Shown: positions 59,401-64,000 of the stretch, piece after piece
Layout of the letters: each line of letters starts with the position of its first letter
Numbering within the stretch: position 1 is the stretch's first letter
Assembly (NCBI GenBank): GCA_949152475.1
Contig: OX424568.1
Span: 11,321,667 to 11,385,666, forward strand
Reading direction: 5' to 3'
Length of the DNA: 64,000 bases
From: Terebella lapidaria
Taxonomy: Eukaryota; Annelida; Polychaeta; Terebellida; Terebellidae
Position numbers and translations under genes: made by a program
Notes under the pieces: generated by a model
The model's database searches: none
What the model was told of the DNA's origin: nothing
Seen by the model: only the letters and a program-made list of their open reading frames with translations

Positions 59401-60959
59401 ATTAGAACTTGTGAATATTGAAAAATGAACTGTTTATGATATTGGGAATATAATGTATGCTTAAACTTTCCCATCAATACTACAATACTTTGATGATCAT
59501 ATTAATAATTTGCTAAGCACTTGCTCCTTTTAAGCTGACAAGGATGTTGATAAATGTAGGAATCGACCGATTATCACCAACAACACAAGATTTTGATGAT
59601 GTCAATAAAAACCTAAAATGAAAACCTTTTGGAATAGAAACAAAGCCCAACCAAATCTCTCAAATTAAACGATGGGTCGACACAAAACAGGTATATGCTT
59701 CTGGCTAGAGCTCAGTCTCTCTATGAGCACATAGAAAAGGCTTCAAGGCCGGAATTCGGAATACTGTCCGGGATACCCAATATAGTGCCAACATGATCGA
59801 TAGTAAATAAAAACTCTTCAATGCATTCTAGTATTGGTGCCATTTGGGGGTTGTGTTTGTATACACAGGATTCATTGCTGAAATGTATGTATCAACCTAT
59901 TACCGTTGATAACCAGATTTTGAGGATACCAATAAGAAACCTAACATAACTTTCGAAATAGAAACGAAGCCCGACCAAACATTAATATCTGAAGCCATAC
60001 TGACATCATCAGGGGACGACAGAGTGCGATAATCGTTGTTTCCACTGTACACCTGATGAAATTAGTGCACAACTGAAAATTTGTAATGGTTCTGACAGTG
60101 AGATTTGCCTATTTTGTAGTAGAGGCTTGGGCGTTTCTTTGGTTATGAAATGTGATTAGCAATGACGAAAATGATATGATAGTCCGAATATCAAGTGCCC
60201 TGTGAGGAATGAATGAAAACAAGGGATGAATGATGTGGTATATCAGTAAAGCTCGGGACATATGCAAATTGGAATTCTTACGCACATTTTGTGCCTTTAC
60301 TCGTACAACAGAATATAAAAGCCTATCGGTGACACGGCACAAAAAATGCATTGCAAATATCAGTTGATTGCATTTCGTAGGTGACGATTTGAATAGGAAT
60401 AATTTTGGTTGTTTTAATTATATCAAAATTAGGATTACAGAATCAAACCCTGTACCGATATCATCATCATTATCGCATATCAGGAATATTTTACTGGAGA
60501 CTTTGAGACTCTCCAACAAATGACGTGGGACAAATAAAAACGGATCAGTCAAAAACGACTGCTTCACACCAAGTGATTCCAACACGAATGAACATTAGTC
60601 ATCATGAAACCGATTGTTTCAAGCCAATTGATTCCAATATGAACAAACAGACGTTGTTATCAAAATGTCAAACTGTTTCACCACTAAACTAGGTTTTTTT
60701 TACACTTTGGGAAGTTAAATGATACCAGTTATGAGTATTCTTCAGAAAAGCCTGTACCACTTACATCTCCATAGCCCCACTCCACTCTGACAGAAGATCC
60801 GTTCACGTGACCCTGCCACTCCAGGTATTCACTGGCTAGGGGCGCTGTCATACATTCTACAATGGACGGAGTGCTATCACTCATGGAGGGTGTTTGTTGT
60901 AGTGTGATGGAAGGCATGAATAACAGCACCACCACGACTATAGTATCCATTTTGTACAT
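53413..60959 (-). CDS. DNER: DNER: Delta and Notch-like EGF-related receptor
   Basis: Eleven GT-AG exons, all in phase: 60959-60765, 58813-58707, 56445-56270, 55866-55730, 55561-55408, 55244-55017, 54854-54712, 54570-54477, 54268-54137, 53991-53778, 53575-53413 (1743 nt, 580 residues). Order: signal peptide (1-21, VVVVLLFMPS core); the DNER-specific module before the EGFs, with GFRSCNF, GSNYFI and LRLNLTVK; seven EGF-like domains (about 184-455; the first has an extra Cys, the last is NINEC type); a membrane helix at about 483-505 (LYIVAGTLAGALLIALSVLV); and a 75-residue tail ending LVNSLKPKRV. Vertebrate DNER has the same pre-EGF module, an HSLYII-type membrane start and a similar LVTLIKTK end. 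It is a cell-surface Notch ligand of neurons acting in neuron-glia contact. Compared with the human protein the two N-terminal EGFs and one later EGF are missing. No DSL domain is present, as is normal for DNER. Exon 2 could also use a later donor, but only CAG/GTATGG at 58707 keeps phase. Introns carry a family A repeat (55988-56180) and a minisatellite (56701-56915). Confidence 0.92.
55988..56180 (-). mobile_element. Family A repeat in a DNER intron
   Basis: Inverted copy between DNER exons 3 and 4, ending GTAAGAGATTGATAC in place of the usual GTAATAGATTGATAC. Its short open frame (55988-56173) is repeat-borne. Confidence 0.8.
56701..56915. repeat. 20-bp minisatellite in DNER intron 2
   Basis: About eleven units of GGGTAAGCCGTGCTGTTTAT with GTGT and GGGTGA variants. 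Each plus-strand unit contains GTAAG, but the gene lies on the other strand. Confidence 0.95.
58150..58820. repeat. Source-like copy of the 44.8-45.5 kb block, spanning DNER exon 2
   Basis: AGGCCCGGAGGCTAATGAGA with ATATCACC, GTTAGCCAGTTAATCCG and CCTGTATCTATACC match 44.86-45.02 kb; alignment then continues into exon 2. The same block recurs without the exon at 52.3 kb. Confidence 0.65.
59560..60075 (+). mobile_element. Two degraded family A copies in DNER intron 1
   Basis: AACAAAGCCCAACCAAAT (59639) and GAAGCCCGACCAAACATTAA (59967), each preceded by the GATTTTGATGATG or GATTTTGAGGATACC part. Diverged. Confidence 0.7.
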
Positions 60960-62335
60960 GCGTTTTCAGATGGCTAGTGTGAAACTGGACATCCGTTCAA
61001 TTGTCAGATATATTCCTGTAAAATCTTGTTATTCCTGCGCCAGTATTCCATTAATAACAAAAACAGCTTCCAGCTGCCAGCTTGACGAATAATTCCTATT
61101 TACTCTGACATGAACTGTCTGATGACACGCGATGAATTAAAAAACGCTGAAAATCGCTGTTGCGATTGCATCAAGCTCAAATACAACTAATTACACTATA
61201 ATCGCTAGAAATTAATCCAGAGTACGTCCATGTACGAATCAGTTTTCAGATTTATTCCAGGCTCAACATAATTTTTCCCCTGAGGTGATGTGGTTGAACG
61301 ACATCATCTCCAACAAAGACACCCCTACCAACTCCTCAACTACATGTAATGCGGGTATTGTGAAATCCGAGCACACCAAAGGCTGGCCGCTCACTGTCAG
61401 CGATGTTGTCAGCAGCTGTGGTTGCTGCGCGTGTGATGATGACTCGTGGCCGAGTGGGACTGAGCCGGGTTTTATGGAGTGGGCTTTTTCCCTAACCGAG
61501 CTGACCGAAATGTTGCCACGAGATGCAGTCATCAATAGGGTCCTGTTATATCGATGTTTTCACGCCCAGCTCGTGGGGTCTCGGGGCTGTTCAAACTATT
61601 CTTACAGCATTCCACAGACCATGATTGTGATGTTTTGGGGTGTTCTATTTTGGCCAAGAACTTGTTTTTGAGAAGACCTACCACCGCTTCGCGCATCCAT
61701 CACTGAAATCCTTCCATAAAATCCTGTTTATGTCCACAGATCTTTGGTGAAATAACCACCCGCAGTCGTAGACTGCACCGAGGGATGTTTTCGTTTTCAA
61801 TGGAGTTGAGACTTAGACGGTCAGTCAAACATACGCAAATATTCATTTTGCGCCCGGTTATATCCACGGGATTTCCTCTCACATCTTTATTATTGATTTG
61901 ACAAATTTGGTGATCGAGTGTATTTGGTGGGTACATATCTCGAAAGGTTTAACCGACTGTTTTGTAACGAAAAATGCCATGCCGTGTTATTGTCTATAAT
62001 TGTTCCATTCTTTCAGCATTACAAATAATTCCACTCGATATCCACTCTGCTGACAGAGGCATTTTAATTAATTGTCATATGCGGCAGCTGCTCTGTTAAC
62101 ACGGTGAACACATGGCGATCACAAGCTGATGGTTTTAGTGATCAAGGTCATTCAGGGGTTAATCGATCACATATGTATCAACTTGTATATAAACCAATTC
62201 GTATAACATTGGGTGAATGCAGAATAACATATAGCCTAATTCAACGCTAAATATGACATGCTATATGCATTGATATTTTGGGAACTTGTGGCGCACATCA
62301 AAATGAATAAAACATAGTTCATCATGGGATAAGGT
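60960..62335. other. Upstream of DNER; repeat 61340-61490, otherwise no gene seen
   Basis: The DNER promoter should lie just above 60960; no TATA box is clear. 61340-61490 is the partner of the 46.9-kb coding-like repeat. Open frames 61285-61671 (plus) and 61700-61936 (minus) have no recognised domain. Confidence 0.4.
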
Positions 62336-62339
62336 CAGA

Positions 62340-62790
62340 TGGAACATGCCGTTCGGATTATCAAAAATGTTGATGTTTGAAACAAATCTGAGAATGTCAT
62401 TTTCAGTTGGTTTAACTTTACTGATTTTTCTCACTTGTTTACACCGGTTTTTGACGATATTTTTGCGATGCTAAACGTTATCGTTCTATAACTAGACAAA
62501 CTCCACCTGGGAGTCAAACGGCTATTTTCTACCATATTTCAGACTTCTGTCGCAAAAATTGAAGAAGTTGGCAATTAACTTCAATGTTAAATTTCAGCTA
62601 CAAAACCGAGTAAAGGCACGAAATTGTGTGCGGACCCAGGAACAATTGACTGGGCTAATTTTAACATTCGGCTAGATTGCCAACTTTTTTTTCAATTTTC
62701 GAGATAGAAGTCTGAAATTTGGAGGGATATTGCCATTAGTCTTTCAGATGAAGTAAACGAGTTAGAAAATCATAATGATATCTGAAACAA
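62340..62790. repeat. Inverted-repeat element of a dispersed hairpin family
   Basis: Left ATTTCAGACTTCTGTCGCAA with AGTTGGCAATTAACTTCAAT pairs with right GATTGCCAACTTTTTTTTCA and GATAGAAGTCTGAAATTTGG. Relatives: 8680-8780, 33380-33440 and 52750-52800. The TTTGAAACAAATCTGAGAAT string near 62375 is repeated near 62783. Confidence 0.7.
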
Positions 62791-63339
62791 ATTTGAGAAT
62801 TTCGTTTTCTGTTGGTGTAAATTGGTTATAAGCATGGCTATATTAAAATTTCCATTCTATTATATTGACGACTAACATCTTTTTAACAGCTATCAATTAC
62901 AACTGATCGTAAGGTATCAATTAATCAACCGACAAACCAATTAGGAAGAACATATATCTATTTGAATATACAAAGAAAAAGAACGACTTGACGCATTAGA
63001 GTTACAATTGCCTGAAATGATTCTTGCGAAGACGATCATTTTCAACGATTCCCAGTTGGACGTGCTGTTGTATTCCTGCAAATATCATGGTCATCTATAG
63101 TTTCACCTCAAAGGCTAAAAAATAATTTCCTCTCTATCAGTCTTTTATATACGGCCTTCTATCACTGATCCAAGTCAGCAGAACCAATTCATTTCATCCA
63201 TAAAGTCAAAAAAAGTGCTTCTCTCCTGTTAGGGAAAATATATATTCGCCCAGGTCAGGGGATCATTGTCTTTACTAGCATACTCAGTATATTCTATGGA
63301 AATCGGCCCGCTCTGTCCGACACCCGACCTACGTTTGAT

Positions 63340-63440
63340 CTTTATAACTGTCATTTGCTAGTGACAAATCCTCAAGGCAAGAACAAAGCAGAAGACATTA
63401 TCTTCCAAGAGACATTACACCCTCAGGAAATCATGATACC
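63340..63440 (+). other. Exon-like segment related to 46.2 kb
   Basis: After a TTTGCTAG acceptor-like site the frame reads GKNKAEDIIFQETLHPQEIM, resembling DKTTEDDVVFQET at 46.2 kb. It may be a second member of a duplicated terminal exon. Too short to name. Confidence 0.25.
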
Positions 63441-64000
63441 ATCTGGTTTTGTGTTACATTATGTAATGATTGGTGGAAAGTATCACGTGGTTACTCTTTT
63501 TTATGTGCACATAGAATTGTGATTGATAACTGAACCCTGTCAAATTCGTACGGTATTTGGTATTGTGCAGATTACCTAATGGCATGGAATCGATAATATC
63601 ATGTCAAGTTGAATCAAGGTGCCCATATAAGTGTTGTACGCGGCGTGGACACATGAATCAATTAACCAAGGATTGAGTTAATAGTATCATCAATCGTTGA
63701 AGCAAGACAGAACACTGGTGATATGATCAATGCAATCATCTATGTGTGAATGTCTCGTTATTATTAATGATGCATTGATGGTCACAGATTGTTACTGAGA
63801 TTTTTTACACATTGTCATTGACACTGCCATCTAATGAATCATAACTGTTCTTACACTTCAATCCATATCGTACGTCACAGATCCCTAGTATAAAAACTTG
63901 TGTGTTTGGGGCATTAGAATAATTGAACGCAATCAACATTGACAGCTAAAACTTATCACATGCTACAAAACAGAAGAACCACCAAACAATTCCATAGAGA
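63441..64000. other. No gene seen
   Basis: AT-rich sequence to the window end without recognisable features. Confidence 0.35.

Overview
The window is AT-rich nuclear DNA from an animal. Its genes are split by GT-AG introns, and much of the space between them is decayed transposon, satellite and inverted-repeat DNA. The best gene match is a Delta/Notch-like EGF-related receptor (DNER). With a fibrinogen-domain type II membrane protein and an intronless GT31 glycosyltransferase, this suggests a marine invertebrate deuterostome such as a hemichordate or lancelet. That placement is inference; I see no species-specific marker.

Layout. 1-2.4 kb: part of an unrecognised multi-exon gene (minus) running off the left edge. 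3.8-9.5 kb: non-autonomous transposon remnants, including a 134-bp tandem array full of nuclear-receptor half-sites and a Helitron-like 3' end. 11.5-16.8 kb: a five-exon fibrinogen-related gene (minus) with one in-frame stop; its first intron carries a 769-bp element with RSS-heptamer-like ends. 18.3-22.3 kb: transposon-derived reading frames (minus), namely a DUF7869-like gene with a frameshift, a C2H2 exon and a Crypton-like recombinase piece. 23.0-25.0 kb: a very long inverted repeat. 25.0-27.1 kb: a tandem duplication with two copies of a small unrecognised coding segment. 28.4-29.6 kb: the GT31 gene (plus). 32.7-42.6 kb: duplicated non-coding blocks in which two transposon insertions can be dated against empty paralogous sites. 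43-53 kb: decayed duplicates, some related to the DNER exon 2 region, plus relics of other coding segments. 53.4-61.0 kb: DNER (minus, 11 exons). 61-64 kb: repeats.

DNER, the fibrinogen protein and the glycosyltransferase are ordinary host genes with no evident joint pathway. The remaining coding segments are mostly transposon-related. The DNER and fibrinogen models were checked by hand: every splice junction used is GT-AG and reading phase is kept across all introns (1743 nt and 1029 nt of coding sequence). Exon edges read from the printed sequence could be off by one base where a homopolymer lies at a line break.
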